From an uncultured cyanobacterium (lineage in GTDB: Bacteria; Cyanobacteriota; Cyanobacteriia; PCC-6307; Cyanobiaceae): a stretch of 64,000 bases of DNA. A program made the position numbers and the translations under genes. Below the pieces are notes generated by a model. The model did not search any database and was not told where the DNA came from. It saw only the letters and a program-made list of their open reading frames with translations. The stretch covers positions 1 through 64,000 of the forward strand of contig CAIOCZ010000165.1 of assembly GCA_903856805.1 (NCBI GenBank). The letters run 5' to 3'. Positions 16,432-25,734 of this stretch are shown piece after piece; positions within the stretch are counted from its first letter, which is position 1, and the number at the start of each line of letters is the position of its first letter.

Positions 16432-17580
16432 ATGCACCGCAGCCCGGCTCCACAGTCCGTTGACGATGGCCGCCCAAGTCAGTCCCGCCCTTGGCTCCCC
16501 GCGTGGTCGGGGCCAGGGCGCCTGGCCTGCGGGCTGGTGCTGATGGTGGTACTCCTGCTCGCCCCGATCGGGGCCCGGGCCCAGGCGGCCCTGCCCCGCG
16601 GCAATGCGGTGACCGATCCGGCGGCCCTGCTGCGCAACGCCCTGCCCATCGACGCAGGCGATCTGCAGGAGCTGCAGCATCGCCTGGAGGCCACCAGTGA
16701 TGACCTCAGGGCCAAGCGCTGGACCGGTCTCACCGCCAGCACACGCCGCTGCCAGTCCCTGCTCACCAGTAAGCGGGCGGCGATCCTGGGCCGTTTCCCC
16801 GAGAGCGACCAGGCCAGGGTCGCTGCGCAGCTCGACGACGTGGATCAGCAGTTGCAGGCGATGGCCGCAGCGGCGGAGCAGCAGCAGCGGGATCCGTTCG
16901 TGGCTGCCCGTCGTGACGCCCTCGCGGCCATCGGCGACGCGGAGGCGCTGCTGGTGGGGCCCTACCCCTTCCAGATTCCCAGCGAATTTGCCGCCCTGCC
17001 ACGCCTCCTTGGCCGCGCCACCGTGCTCCTCAGCACCACCAAGGGGGATCTGACGGTGGTGGTGGATGGCTACAACGCCCCGCTCACCGCCGGGGCCTTC
17101 GTGGATCTGGTCCAACGCCACTTCTACGACGCCCTGCCGTTCAACCGCGCCGAAGACTTCTACGTGCTCCAGACCGGCGATCCCAAGGGTCCTGCCGAGG
17201 GCTTCCTCGATCCAGCCACCAAGGCAGGGCGAACGGTGCCTCTGGAGATCCGGGTGCCGGGCCAGGAGCAGCCTTACTACAACCAAACCTTCGAAGACCT
17301 GGGCCTGTTCAAGGCCGAGCCCGTGCTGCCTTTCAACGCCAAGGGCACCCTGGGCTGGGCCCACTCCGATGAGGCTCTCGACGACGGATCCTCCCAGTTC
17401 TTCCTGTTCCTTTCCGAACCGGAACTCACCCCCGCCGGCCTCAATCTGATCGATGGCCGCTATGCCGCCTTCGGCTATGTGGTGGAGGGATTTGATGTGC
17501 TCAATGACCTCACAGCGGAGGACGGCATCGTCAGCGCCCGGGTGCTGGATGGGGCCGACAACCTGCAGGCCCACGCCTGA
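16432..17580 (+). CDS. Exported cyclophilin-type peptidyl-prolyl isomerase (CYP38-like)
   Basis: A 382-residue protein from ATG 16432. A long signal peptide (hydrophobic [17 protein letters not shown], cleavage near ARA-QA) sends it across a membrane. Residues about 50-190 form a helical bundle, and about 200-380 a divergent cyclophilin barrel ([29 protein letters not shown]). This two-part layout is that of plant CYP38 and its cyanobacterial relatives, which help assemble photosystem II in the thylakoid lumen; many of these lack strong isomerase activity. The gene ends 7 bp before thiL and is probably in one unit with it. Confidence 0.88.
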   Translation: MHRSPAPQSVDDGRPSQSRPWLPAWSGPGRLACGLVLMVVLLLAPIGARAQAALPRGNAVTDPAALLRNALPIDAGDLQELQHRLEATSDDLRAKRWTGLTASTRRCQSLLTSKRAAILGRFPESDQARVAAQLDDVDQQLQAMAAAAEQQQRDPFVAARRDALAAIGDAEALLVGPYPFQIPSEFAALPRLLGRATVLLSTTKGDLTVVVDGYNAPLTAGAFVDLVQRHFYDALPFNRAEDFYVLQTGDPKGPAEGFLDPATKAGRTVPLEIRVPGQEQPYYNQTFEDLGLFKAEPVLPFNAKGTLGWAHSDEALDDGSSQFFLFLSEPELTPAGLNLIDGRYAAFGYVVEGFDVLNDLTAEDGIVSARVLDGADNLQAHA

Positions 17581-17587
17581 GCCCACG

Positions 17588-18622
17588 ATGGAGCCCGGCG
17601 CCACCCTGGCGCAGCTGGGGGAATGGGAGCTGATCCGCCGCCTGGGGGCCTTCGCCCCCCCCGGCCAGTTCCACGATGATGCGGCCCTGCTGCCGGCCGC
17701 GGACGGCAGCCGCCTGGTGGTGAATTCTGACGTGCTGGTGGAGGGGATCCACTTCAGTGACGCCACCACCGCGCCGGGGGATGTGGGTTGGCGCGCCGCC
17801 GCCGCCAACCTTTCCGATCTGGCGGCGATGGGCTGCACGGAGGTGCTGGGGCTCACGGTGGGGCTTGTCGCGCCGGCCGACACCACCTGGAGCTGGGTGG
17901 AGGGGGTCTATGGCGGCCTCAAAGAAGCGCTGGACGCCTATGGCGGGGAGCTGCTGGGGGGCGACTGCAGCGGCGGGGCCCAGCGGCTGCTGGCGATCAC
18001 GGCGATCGGACGGCTGGCGGGCGACACGGGGGCGATCCGCCGCGGCGACGGTCGTCCGGGCGACTGGCTGGTGGGCACTGGCCCCCACGGCCTGAGCCGG
18101 CTGGGGCTGGCCCTGCTGCAGGGCGACGACCCCGCGGCTGGTGCGGCGCTCGATCCAGCTTTGGTGCAACGGGCCCTTGCCGCCCATCGGCGCCCCCGGC
18201 CCCGCTTTGATGCGGTGCGGGCGCTTAGGGCCAGCCAGCCGGTGGGAGCCCCCTGGAGGGTGGGGGGGTGCGACAGCAGCGATGGCCTGGCGGCGGCGGC
18301 GGCGGCGATCGCGGCCAGCAGCGGTTGCGGGGCCCAGCTGGATCGCCGTGCCCTGCCCCTGGATCCCGCCATGGCCCCCCTGCCTCTGGCGGAGGCCTGG
18401 TGCCTGGGGGGCGGTGAGGACTTCGAGCTGGTGCTGGCCCTGGAGCCGGCCTGGGCCCAGGCCCTCGTGGCGGCTCAGCCAGGCTCCTCGGTGATCGGTG
18501 CGCTGGTGGTGGGCCCGGCGGGGGCCCTGGGGTGGGCCAGCGGGGAGGCCTGGCCTGGGGCGGATGGGGAAATCGGTGAGGTCAGGGGCTACAGCCACTT
18601 CGCTTGGGTGGTCAGAGGATGA
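17588..18622 (+). CDS. thiL: Thiamine-monophosphate kinase
   Basis: A 344-residue ATP-dependent kinase for the last step of thiamine diphosphate synthesis. AIRS-like fold with the metal- and phosphate-binding motifs FHDDAALL, NSDVLVEGIHF, NLSDLAAMG, LLGGDCSG and CDSSDGL, and GGGEDFELVLAL near the end. Start at ATG 17588, 7 bp after the cyclophilin stop. No TPP riboswitch is visible before it. Its end faces the pyruvate-kinase-like gene with a 25-bp gap. Length normal. Confidence 0.95.
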   Translation: MEPGATLAQLGEWELIRRLGAFAPPGQFHDDAALLPAADGSRLVVNSDVLVEGIHFSDATTAPGDVGWRAAAANLSDLAAMGCTEVLGLTVGLVAPADTTWSWVEGVYGGLKEALDAYGGELLGGDCSGGAQRLLAITAIGRLAGDTGAIRRGDGRPGDWLVGTGPHGLSRLGLALLQGDDPAAGAALDPALVQRALAAHRRPRPRFDAVRALRASQPVGAPWRVGGCDSSDGLAAAAAAIAASSGCGAQLDRRALPLDPAMAPLPLAEAWCLGGGEDFELVLALEPAWAQALVAAQPGSSVIGALVVGPAGALGWASGEAWPGADGEIGEVRGYSHFAWVVRG

Positions 18623-18647
18623 AGGGGTGGCAGGGAAACTCCTTGGG

Positions 18648-20516
18648 TCATCGTTCGGCACTCCGTGCCAACTGCAGCTCCCGAAGTGTGGAGCGTTTTT
18701 TGGCCTGGTGGGCTTGCATGCGTCGCAGGATGTCGTCGAGAACTGCTACGGCACTGAGCACATGCGGCCCCTTGTTGAGCATGACACATTCGGCCCGATC
18801 CGCCATCGCGGCGTCCGTGATTTCGGCGCGGGAAGGCATCCCTTTCTTGGCAAGTGTTTCGAGAACTTGCGTCGCCCAGATCACGGGCACATGGGCGGCT
18901 TCGCAGATCCAGAGGATCTCCTCCTGAACCTCCGCCATGCGTTCAAAGCCACACTCGACGGCGAGGTCGCCGCGGGCAATCATCACCCCACAACACCGAG
19001 ATCGCATGGCGGTGAGAAGCATGTCAGGTAGGTTTTCAAAGCCCCTCCGAGTCTCAATCTTCAAGACAACGGCGGGTTGACGGCCTCCCAGACGCTCGAG
19101 GTTGCGCTGGAGCAATTCAAGGTCGTCCGCACAGTTGGCGAAGGAGAGTTCGATGACGTCGGCGTGCTGGGCCACGAAGGACAGGTCTTCCAGATCCTTG
19201 GCGGTGAGGGCTGGTAAATGGATGTTGCTATCGGGTAGATTAATTCCTTTGTTGGCTCGCAGTTTTTCGCCAACTAAGCGTGTCTGTGTGATTCGAATCA
19301 GGGCACGTTCGCCCTCCACCTTCTCCACCACTCCGCCAATCTTGCCCTCGTCAAACCAGATCGACTCTCCCGATCTCATGGCATCGAACACCTCTGGAAT
19401 GGAGCAGCCAATGAGGGCTGGGCTGAGGATCTGCCCAGCACTGTCGCGGCTGGCAGGGCGACCCGGAGCAAGGCTCCGCGTCAGGATGAGTTGGTCGCCC
19501 CGATGAAGAAGAATGGCATTTTCGGTGGCAGGAAGTTCCCTAACCATTCCCTCGCTTTGATTTCGCTCGTGCTTATGGCGAAGAATTGTTCCGGGGATAA
19601 CGTAGGCCGTCTGGGTTGCTTCCACCCAGCAACCGCCATGGGTTACATCGACGACAAGAAGGATCCGCTTGGAACCCCGAGCATCGGTGAACCTCACCCG
19701 TTCTCCCGGCTGGAGGCGCGCCAGCCAAGCCGCCGGGAGGGGCAGGCAGGCCTCCGCCGGTGTCGGGGAACGATGGGGGGCCGCTTGAGGAGTCAACCAG
19801 ACCCGCGCGGCAGCGATGAGGTGGCCGAAGCGATCGCGGCGGGGGCGAATTTTGATGACCGGCGGGCCCGTCTCAAGGGGCCCGGTGCGCAGCTTGGGTC
19901 CGGCCAGATCCATGACCAAGCGGCACGGGCGCCCCAGCGCTTGCTCGGCCCGTCTCAGCTGATCCACCATTCTCGTCCAGGTCCTTACATCGTCATGGGC
20001 GCAGTTGATCCGCATGCAATCCATGCCAGCTTGCATCAGGTCGCGAACGAGAGTGGAATCGTCCGCCGCCTCGCTTGGCATGGTGACCATGATTCGAACA
20101 CTGCGTCCGGGCGTCGCGGGGCCTAACAGCGTCTCGGTATGGTCCCCCAGTAACCGCTCTCCGGTCCCGAAAGTCATGACGGTGCTCTCCGTCGTGGTCG
20201 CTGAAAGGGGACAGCCTGTGAGTTGGTGAAGGATGTCCAGGACTGCATCGACCGTGGCCAGGACGTGGGACTCAGCTCGCCCGAGGGAGGAAAGCCCGAG
20301 CTTGGCTAAACGCCATTGCAGGGGTCGGAGATCGCGACGCCGGAGGACGAGGTAATGGACGAGATTGCGAGCGCTTTCTCGGTAGTTGGGGTGCACCTGG
20401 CTGAGACATGCCATGGCTTGTTCCGCATCGTCGACCATGTGGGCGCGAATGGCCATGAGTTCATGCTGAATGTCCCTGAGATCGTGATGTTCTGACTCGG
20501 AATTTTTAGCGTTCAT
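18648..20516 (-). CDS. Pyruvate-kinase-like protein with duplicated B-like domain, no C domain
   Basis: A 622-residue divergent relative of pyruvate kinase. Residues 1-125 are a helical extension. The barrel begins at VRIMVTM (140-145) with the PK strand RINCAHDD (169-176, usually RxNxSHG) and DLAGPKLRTG (203-212). It is then interrupted: two segments that resemble the lid (B) domain follow, at about 271-312 (GERVRFTD...TQT) and 383-421 (GESIWFDEGKI...TQT), separated by a linker. The barrel resumes with KGINLPD, Lys486-Ile-Glu488, ARGDL (514-518) and ATQVLE (548-553), so Mg and phosphate residues are kept, though MLSGET reads MLNKGP. The allosteric C domain is missing. Lacking tests, pyruvate kinase activity is uncertain. 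Confidence 0.8.
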   Translation of the reverse strand: MNAKNSESEHHDLRDIQHELMAIRAHMVDDAEQAMACLSQVHPNYRESARNLVHYLVLRRRDLRPLQWRLAKLGLSSLGRAESHVLATVDAVLDILHQLTGCPLSATTTESTVMTFGTGERLLGDHTETLLGPATPGRSVRIMVTMPSEAADDSTLVRDLMQAGMDCMRINCAHDDVRTWTRMVDQLRRAEQALGRPCRLVMDLAGPKLRTGPLETGPPVIKIRPRRDRFGHLIAAARVWLTPQAAPHRSPTPAEACLPLPAAWLARLQPGERVRFTDARGSKRILLVVDVTHGGCWVEATQTAYVIPGTILRHKHERNQSEGMVRELPATENAILLHRGDQLILTRSLAPGRPASRDSAGQILSPALIGCSIPEVFDAMRSGESIWFDEGKIGGVVEKVEGERALIRITQTRLVGEKLRANKGINLPDSNIHLPALTAKDLEDLSFVAQHADVIELSFANCADDLELLQRNLERLGGRQPAVVLKIETRRGFENLPDMLLTAMRSRCCGVMIARGDLAVECGFERMAEVQEEILWICEAAHVPVIWATQVLETLAKKGMPSRAEITDAAMADRAECVMLNKGPHVLSAVAVLDDILRRMQAHQAKKRSTLRELQLARSAER

Positions 20517-21125
20517 GTCGATGGAAACACAGTGTCTTGGGCCCAGCTGCGGTCGTAGGAATCTGCGGATTGTGTTGGGTCGCGCGGGTTGAAGTGACCT
20601 GGCTCAGGAACGCTGCTTGGGTCTTCATCAGAGCAGGCAGCTGTTTCTGCCATGGTGGTGGCTTGTGGCAGACAGGGCCCCAGAACCGCTCGCAATCGGG
20701 GCAATGGACGGCTGTGATGGCGCAGATCGGGGTCGGCGAAGCCCGCGCCGCGTTCAGGTTTGAGTCAGAAAGGTTGTTGCCCTTTCAATTCCACGGATCG
20801 GGATTTGAGATGGCGAAGCCGCTGGTCGGATATTTGAATCATGACGAGGCCGAAGATCGGCAATGGCAATGATGCTATGGATTCCTCCGCATGGATTATC
20901 AAATCAGTCGCTAATCAGTGCATTGCTATAGGGGGGCTTGATGTCGTTGGTTGCTCAGAAGAGGTCTTGAACCCCTTTGTTGCTTTGAGGACGATTTAAT
21001 GCTGTTGCGCCTGTCGAGCAGTCCTGCCGTTGATCGAGGTGCCTCCCAACCCAGAACCCGTCTCTGACGTTTTGGGTTGAGGGGCATGAGGGCCATTGCC
21101 AGTGTTAACGCAAATCGGCGGGTGG
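20517..21125. other. Long intergenic region
   Basis: 609 bp with no convincing gene. A minus-strand frame from ATG 20653 codes for 46 residues and ends in an ATGA overlap with the pyruvate-kinase-like start, which could be a leader peptide, but it lacks a ribosome-binding site. A plus-strand frame at 20537-20872 has no support. Near 21050-21080 an inverted pair AACCCA...TGGGTT might form a weak hairpin downstream of the AroE-like gene. Positions 20860-20930 are relatively AT-rich. Confidence 0.5.
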
Positions 21126-21974
21126 TTACTCCCCCAGGGCGTCCGCCACCGCCCGCTGGAACACCTCTTCCTCCGGAACGATGCCGGTCCAGAGGGTGAA
21201 CAACTGGATCGCCAGTTGCACCAGCATCTCGACGCCATCGACCACGCCGCAGCCATGCTCCTTGGCCATCTGCAGAAACGGCGTGAGGCGCGGATTGGTG
21301 ATCACATCCACCGCCAGGCAGCCGGGATCGACGCTGCTCCAGTCGATCGGTACGGCTTCGAGCTCCGGGGCGCAGCCCAGGTGGGTGGCATTCATCAGCA
21401 CCGAGGTGCCGGCGGGCACCTGTACCGGTGAATTCCATGCCTGCCAATGGGCAGGCACGCCACTTACGGCCGTGATCCGTTCAGCTACCTCCCGGCCCTG
21501 GTCCTCGCGGCGGGTCACCAGGGTGAGCTGGGCCGCCCCGGCCCAGGCGATTTCCACCGCCATCGCCCGACCGGCACCACCAGCTCCGAGCATCACCACA
21601 TGCTGGTCCTTGAGGCGGCGCTGTTTCTCAATTGCCTTGACCACCCCCTTGCCATCGTTGTTATGGCCGATCAGACGCCCGTTTTCGATGGTGAGGTAGT
21701 TCGCCGCACCGATCGCCTTCACATCGTCATCGATGTCATCGAGCAGGGGAATCACCTCCACCTTGTAGGGCACCGTGATGCCCACGCCGCGATACCCCAG
21801 GGGTGCCAGGCCCGCCACCGCCAGCCGCAACAACGCAACGGACGGCACATCGCTTTTCCAGAACTGCCAGTTGAGTCCGTAATGGGCGTACACCGCATCA
21901 AACATCCGATCAATCGGGTTTTCCGCCACCGGATGCCCAAGCATCCCGGTCATCTGTTTCTGAGGAGGAATCAT
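21126..21974 (-). CDS. AroE-type shikimate/quinate dehydrogenase-like protein, atypical
   Basis: A 282-residue protein with both AroE domains: a substrate domain with VPYK (Lys71), GAANYL (Asn92) and NNDGKG (Asp107), and a Rossmann domain with GAGGAGRA (130-137) and LVTRR. The usual N-terminal GxPxxHSxSP motif that holds the shikimate carboxylate reads GHPVAENPIDRMF here, so both serines are absent (Asn and Ile by alignment). Such 'AENP' forms occur in a separate AroE-like branch; the substrate is probably not plain shikimate. ATG 21974 overlaps the stop of the glycosyltransferase (ATGA), so the pair is translationally coupled. Another aroE is presumably elsewhere. Confidence 0.82.
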   Translation of the reverse strand: MIPPQKQMTGMLGHPVAENPIDRMFDAVYAHYGLNWQFWKSDVPSVALLRLAVAGLAPLGYRGVGITVPYKVEVIPLLDDIDDDVKAIGAANYLTIENGRLIGHNNDGKGVVKAIEKQRRLKDQHVVMLGAGGAGRAMAVEIAWAGAAQLTLVTRREDQGREVAERITAVSGVPAHWQAWNSPVQVPAGTSVLMNATHLGCAPELEAVPIDWSSVDPGCLAVDVITNPRLTPFLQMAKEHGCGVVDGVEMLVQLAIQLFTLWTGIVPEEEVFQRAVADALGE

Positions 21975-22738
21975 GGAATGGGGAGGGATTGCAGGCGCCG
22001 TTGGGCCTCGGCGACCACCGCCGGCTGGTGGGCCGCGGCAAAGCGACGGAAGATTCCCCGCGACACCGTGCCACCCCAGCGGTGCAGCAGATGCACCGAG
22101 CGGCCGCGGGCGTCGCGCGGTGAGGTGTTGTAGCTGGAGGGCAAGGATTTCACGTTCACGCCACTCCTATGGATCGCGCGTGCCAGCGCTAATTGATCAT
22201 GGCGTTCAAAATGGCACCACTGCTGATGCCAATGGGCGAAAAGGTTGTGAGCTTCCTCGCTCGAGCGCCACAGAATCAGGCCGCTGTTGAAGTGGGTGGC
22301 ATCACCACCCAGGGTGGCGAGCGTCATGACTTTCTCCTCGGCGTCCACGTGGTCGCATTGGCTCACGAGGGGCAAGCGATCGGGCACCAAACCGATCGGG
22401 AATTGATCCAGGGCCTGCCAAAGCTGTCCCAGGGGTTGCATGGTCAGCATGTCCGCATCCACGTAAAGACTGACGCGGTAAGGGCTGAGGCTGGCGAGCT
22501 GGGTTTTGATCCAACGGGACGCGAAGGCCTCAGAGCCTGGAGATAGCTCTGGAGCGATCTGGCGGACTGCGATGCCCGTTCCTTCGAGGTCCAACGCCTC
22601 AAGACCAGCGATGTTGGACAACAACGTGATCGGAAGTGTGGGCTCATGCCTCCGAAGTGCCAAAGACGAAATGAGGGCAGCTTCCAGATAATTGAAGCTG
22701 CCTGTGGCGCAGAAGACCGCGCCGCGATTGGCATCCAT
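21971..22738 (-). CDS. Glycosyltransferase with DxD motif (GT8-like)
   Basis: A 255-residue GT-A-like enzyme from ATG 22738. The DxD nucleotide-sugar motif is DAD at 94-96 in SLYVDADML, preceded by a conserved Lys (KTQLASLSPY), and further elements are THFNSGLILW and WHQQW, typical for GT8-like retaining transferases. A His near the end (HLLHRWGG) fits the metal-binding His of such enzymes. No signal or membrane helix, so it acts in the cytoplasm. The coupled downstream AroE-like enzyme might make or modify its acceptor. Sugar and acceptor are unknown. Confidence 0.8.
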   Translation of the reverse strand: MDANRGAVFCATGSFNYLEAALISSLALRRHEPTLPITLLSNIAGLEALDLEGTGIAVRQIAPELSPGSEAFASRWIKTQLASLSPYRVSLYVDADMLTMQPLGQLWQALDQFPIGLVPDRLPLVSQCDHVDAEEKVMTLATLGGDATHFNSGLILWRSSEEAHNLFAHWHQQWCHFERHDQLALARAIHRSGVNVKSLPSSYNTSPRDARGRSVHLLHRWGGTVSRGIFRRFAAAHQPAVVAEAQRRLQSLPIP

Positions 22739-22926
22739 TGTGGTGTTGTGAATTCTCTCCGGCTGTCGAGCGGATCCTTTGCTATTAGGCGAAACGCCCA
22801 GCTGTTGGCCTTCCCATTCTTCCATCCCTCTGGGCGCTTCGGGGGCAGCAGGTGTCGGGCGATGCCCAGGATGCGAGCGAGGGAGGCCGCTAGGGCGAGA
22901 CATGGGTAGGCGGCCTGAAACAAAAA

Positions 22927-22952
22927 AACGGCCGTCCGGTAGGACGGCCGTT
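22927..22952 (-). terminator. Rho-independent terminator of gap2
   Basis: A perfect 11-bp stem (AACGGCCGTCC paired with GGACGGCCGTT) with a 4-base loop. Read on the minus strand it is followed by a run of T (the A-run at 22922-22928), so it ends transcription coming from gap2, 63 bp after its stop, before the glycosyltransferase promoter region. Confidence 0.92.
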
Positions 22953-23015
22953 GACGGTGCCGTTGTCGCCAGGGCCAGGGTTGAGGCCCTCGGCTGGCTC
23001 AGAACGGGATTGAGA

Positions 23016-24038
23016 TCATTGCCAGTTGGTTGCCACCACTTCGGCCAGGTCAACGACCCGCTGGCTGTAGCCCCACTCGTTGTCGTACCAGGCGATCACT
23101 TTCACCATGTTGTCCCCCATCACCAGGGTGAGGTCGGAATCGACGATGGTGGATTCGTTGGTGCCGGCATGGTCGCTGGACACCAGGGGCAGATCGGAGT
23201 ACTTGATGATTCCTTTCATCGCACCCTCGGAGGCGGTCTTGAGGACGGCATTCACCTCGTCACGGTCGGTGCCACGGCCCACTTCCAACACCATGTCCAC
23301 CACGGAGACATTGGGGGTGGGAACGCGCATGGCGATGCCATTCAATTTGCCCTTGACGGGGGGGTACACCAGGGCCACGGCTTGGGCGGCGCCGGTGCTG
23401 GTGGGCACGATGTTCACGGCAGCGGCTCGGGCGCGACGCAGGTCGCGGTGGCTGGCGTCGAGGATGCGCTGGTCGCCGGTATAGCTGTGGGTGGTGGTCA
23501 TCGTGCCCTTGACGATCCCGAAGGTCTGGTCAAGCACCTTGATGATCGGTGCCATGCAGTTGGTGGTGCAGCTGGCGTTGCTGAGGATGTCGAAATCGCT
23601 GTGGCGGTATTGATCGGCGTTGACTCCCACCACGAAGGTGCCCACGCCAGCGCCCTTGCCGGGAGCCGTGAGGATCACTTTCTTAGCCCCGGCTTGGAGG
23701 TGCTTGCTGGCGCCCACGTCATCGTTGAAAACTCCGGTGGATTCGATCACCAGATCCACACCCCACTCCTTCCAGGGAAGGTTGAGGGGATTGCGGTCGG
23801 AGAAGCATTTGATATCACGACCGTTGACGACGATGGTGTCGTCCGTATAGCTCACTTCCGCATCCCTAATGCGGCCCAGCATGGAGTCGTACTGGAGCAG
23901 GTGGGAGTTGGTTCTCGGATCGGAGGTGTCGTTCAGGCCCACCACCTCAATGCCGGTGTTGGCTCCGCGGCTGAGCCAGCAGCGCATGAAGTTGCGACCA
24001 ATTCGGCCAAATCCATTGATCGCAACGCGCAAAGTCAT
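23016..24038 (-). CDS. gap2: Glyceraldehyde-3-phosphate dehydrogenase, Gap2 type
   Basis: A 340-residue enzyme of the Calvin cycle that reduces 1,3-bisphosphoglycerate. The Rossmann start is INGFGRIGR, the active-site motif SNASCTTNC holds the nucleophilic Cys, and [17 protein letters not shown] and [13 protein letters not shown] are typical for Gap2 of cyanobacteria and plastids; the loop with NDTSD in place of an acidic residue after strand 2 permits NADPH. Start at ATG 24038, followed by a strong terminator at 22927-22952. It is divergent from murC over about 226 bp. Confidence 0.97.
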   Translation of the reverse strand: MTLRVAINGFGRIGRNFMRCWLSRGANTGIEVVGLNDTSDPRTNSHLLQYDSMLGRIRDAEVSYTDDTIVVNGRDIKCFSDRNPLNLPWKEWGVDLVIESTGVFNDDVGASKHLQAGAKKVILTAPGKGAGVGTFVVGVNADQYRHSDFDILSNASCTTNCMAPIIKVLDQTFGIVKGTMTTTHSYTGDQRILDASHRDLRRARAAAVNIVPTSTGAAQAVALVYPPVKGKLNGIAMRVPTPNVSVVDMVLEVGRGTDRDEVNAVLKTASEGAMKGIIKYSDLPLVSSDHAGTNESTIVDSDLTLVMGDNMVKVIAWYDNEWGYSQRVVDLAEVVATNWQ

Positions 24039-24264
24039 GGCAACCGGCGGCTAAAGCCGCTTGGGAGAGGGGTTTTCGGCTGTCGATCATACAAAATCAA
24101 GGTTCGCCTGCTAGCCCAGCCCTCGACCCCCGCCCGGCCCAGTCCCGACGGACCGCCTCCGAACCCGCCGGCGTGGTGGCAAGGACCATGCGAAGCAACT
24201 CGTAAAAGACAGGGGGGGCAGTCCCGGTTTAATTTCGGTGCATTGTGAGGTGCTCAAGGTGTTG

Positions 24265-25734
24265 ATGCTCGATCGCCACCAACCCCTTCATTTCATCGGA
24301 GTGGGTGGCATCGGCATGTCGGCCCTGGCGGGGATCCTGGCTGAACGGGGTTTCCGGGTGAGCGGCTCGGATCGGCGTGACACTCCTGTGTTGCAGCGCC
24401 TGCGCAGCAAGGGGGTGCAAGTGTTTCTCGAGCAGGTGGCCGCCACCATCGCCACCGTCTGCGATGGCTCCGGAACGGACGCGGCGTCGCCATCGTCCGT
24501 GCCTGGGGCTCCGTTGCCGGTGGTGGTGATCAGCTCAGCGGTGCCGGACACCAACCCGGAACTCGTCGAAGCCCGACGCCGCGGCCTCCAGGTGGTGCAC
24601 CGCTCCGATGTGCTGGCGGCCCTGATCAACGCCCAGCCGTCGATCGCGGTGGCCGGCAGCCACGGCAAGACCACCACCAGCACCCTGATCGCCACCCTGC
24701 TGGCAGCGGTCGATCACGACCCCACGGCCGTGATCGGGGGCATCGTGCCGGCCTTCGGCAGCAATGGCCGCCATGGGGAGGGTCGATTACTGGTGGCCGA
24801 GGCCGATGAATCCGATGGTTCGTTGGTGAAATTTGCACCCCATCTCGGGGTGCTCACGAACGTCGAACTCGACCACACCGATCACTACCCCAACCTGGAG
24901 GCGCTGATCGACACCCTTCAGCGCTTTGCCAGCGCCTCCACCCGTCTGCTGGCCAATTGGGACGATCCCGTGCTGCGGGAGCACTTTCAGCCCCACTGCT
25001 GGTGGTCGATTGAAACCTCCACCGGAGTTGATTTTGCGGCCCTGGCCCAGGAGGAGCACGGCGAGGGCACCGTGGCTGATTTCTATGAAAATGGCGAGCT
25101 GATGGGCCGTTTTGCGTTGCCCTTGCCCGGTCGTCACAACCTCAGTAACGCCACCGCGGCCATGGCCGCCTGCCGGCTGGAGGGGGTGCCCTTCACGGCC
25201 CTGCAGGAGGCCGTGGCGGCCCTGCGACCTCCCGGACGGCGCTTTGATTGCCGCGGGCTTTGGCAGGGGAGAATTGTTGTCGACGACTATGCCCATCACC
25301 CCAGCGAAGTGGCCGCCACCCTGCGCACGGCCCGGTTGATGGTTCAGAGCGGCCGGAGTCCGCTGCCGGTTCCGCCTCAGCGGCTGGTGGCCGTGTTCCA
25401 GCCCCATCGCTATAGCCGCACGGCCCAGTTCCTAAAGGGCTTTGCGGAGGCTCTCAGCGAGGCCGACATGGCGCTGGTGGCTCCCCTTTACAGCGCTGGG
25501 GAAGCGCCGATCGAGGGCATCTCCAGCCGCGCCCTCGCCGAGGCGGTGCGGGCCCTGCGGCCGGAGCTCACCGTGGAGGTGGCCGACGACCTGGACGCCC
25601 TGGCCCGGCTTGTGCAGCTCCACACCGAGGAGGGTGACCTGGTGCTGGCCATGGGGGCGGGGGATGTGAACGGCCTCTGGGAGCGCCTCGCCGGCTTGGG
25701 TCATCGGGATCCAGCTCCGGCATTGGTGGCCTGA
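24265..25734 (+). CDS. murC: UDP-N-acetylmuramate--L-alanine ligase
   Basis: A 489-residue Mur ligase that adds L-Ala to UDP-MurNAc in cytoplasmic peptidoglycan synthesis. Signatures are [11 protein letters not shown] at the UDP-binding start, the ATP loop [30 protein letters not shown] and DDYAHHPSE. The central region has a short Ala/Ser/Pro-rich insert near residues 77-92. I took ATG 24265; GTG starts at 24238 or 24244 are possible. murB follows with a TGAATG junction and no gap. Confidence 0.96.
   Translation: MLDRHQPLHFIGVGGIGMSALAGILAERGFRVSGSDRRDTPVLQRLRSKGVQVFLEQVAATIATVCDGSGTDAASPSSVPGAPLPVVVISSAVPDTNPELVEARRRGLQVVHRSDVLAALINAQPSIAVAGSHGKTTTSTLIATLLAAVDHDPTAVIGGIVPAFGSNGRHGEGRLLVAEADESDGSLVKFAPHLGVLTNVELDHTDHYPNLEALIDTLQRFASASTRLLANWDDPVLREHFQPHCWWSIETSTGVDFAALAQEEHGEGTVADFYENGELMGRFALPLPGRHNLSNATAAMAACRLEGVPFTALQEAVAALRPPGRRFDCRGLWQGRIVVDDYAHHPSEVAATLRTARLMVQSGRSPLPVPPQRLVAVFQPHRYSRTAQFLKGFAEALSEADMALVAPLYSAGEAPIEGISSRALAEAVRALRPELTVEVADDLDALARLVQLHTEEGDLVLAMGAGDVNGLWERLAGLGHRDPAPALVA

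Noticed and set aside
17560-17600. TPP riboswitch before thiL (and before thiO)
   Set aside because: Only 7 bp precede thiL, and no TPP aptamer core is seen ahead of thiO.
16399-17886. Minus-strand frame of 495 codons
   Set aside because: Shadow of the cyclophilin and thiL genes; no domain pattern, compositional bias only.
20537-20872. 111-codon plus-strand frame in the long intergenic region
   Set aside because: No signal peptide, domain or Shine-Dalgarno, and a composition rich in Trp/Gly/Arg without order; treated as chance.
22779-24248. Plus-strand frame of 489 codons, rich in Gly/His
   Set aside because: Antisense to gap2, which is certain; the translation is low-complexity.
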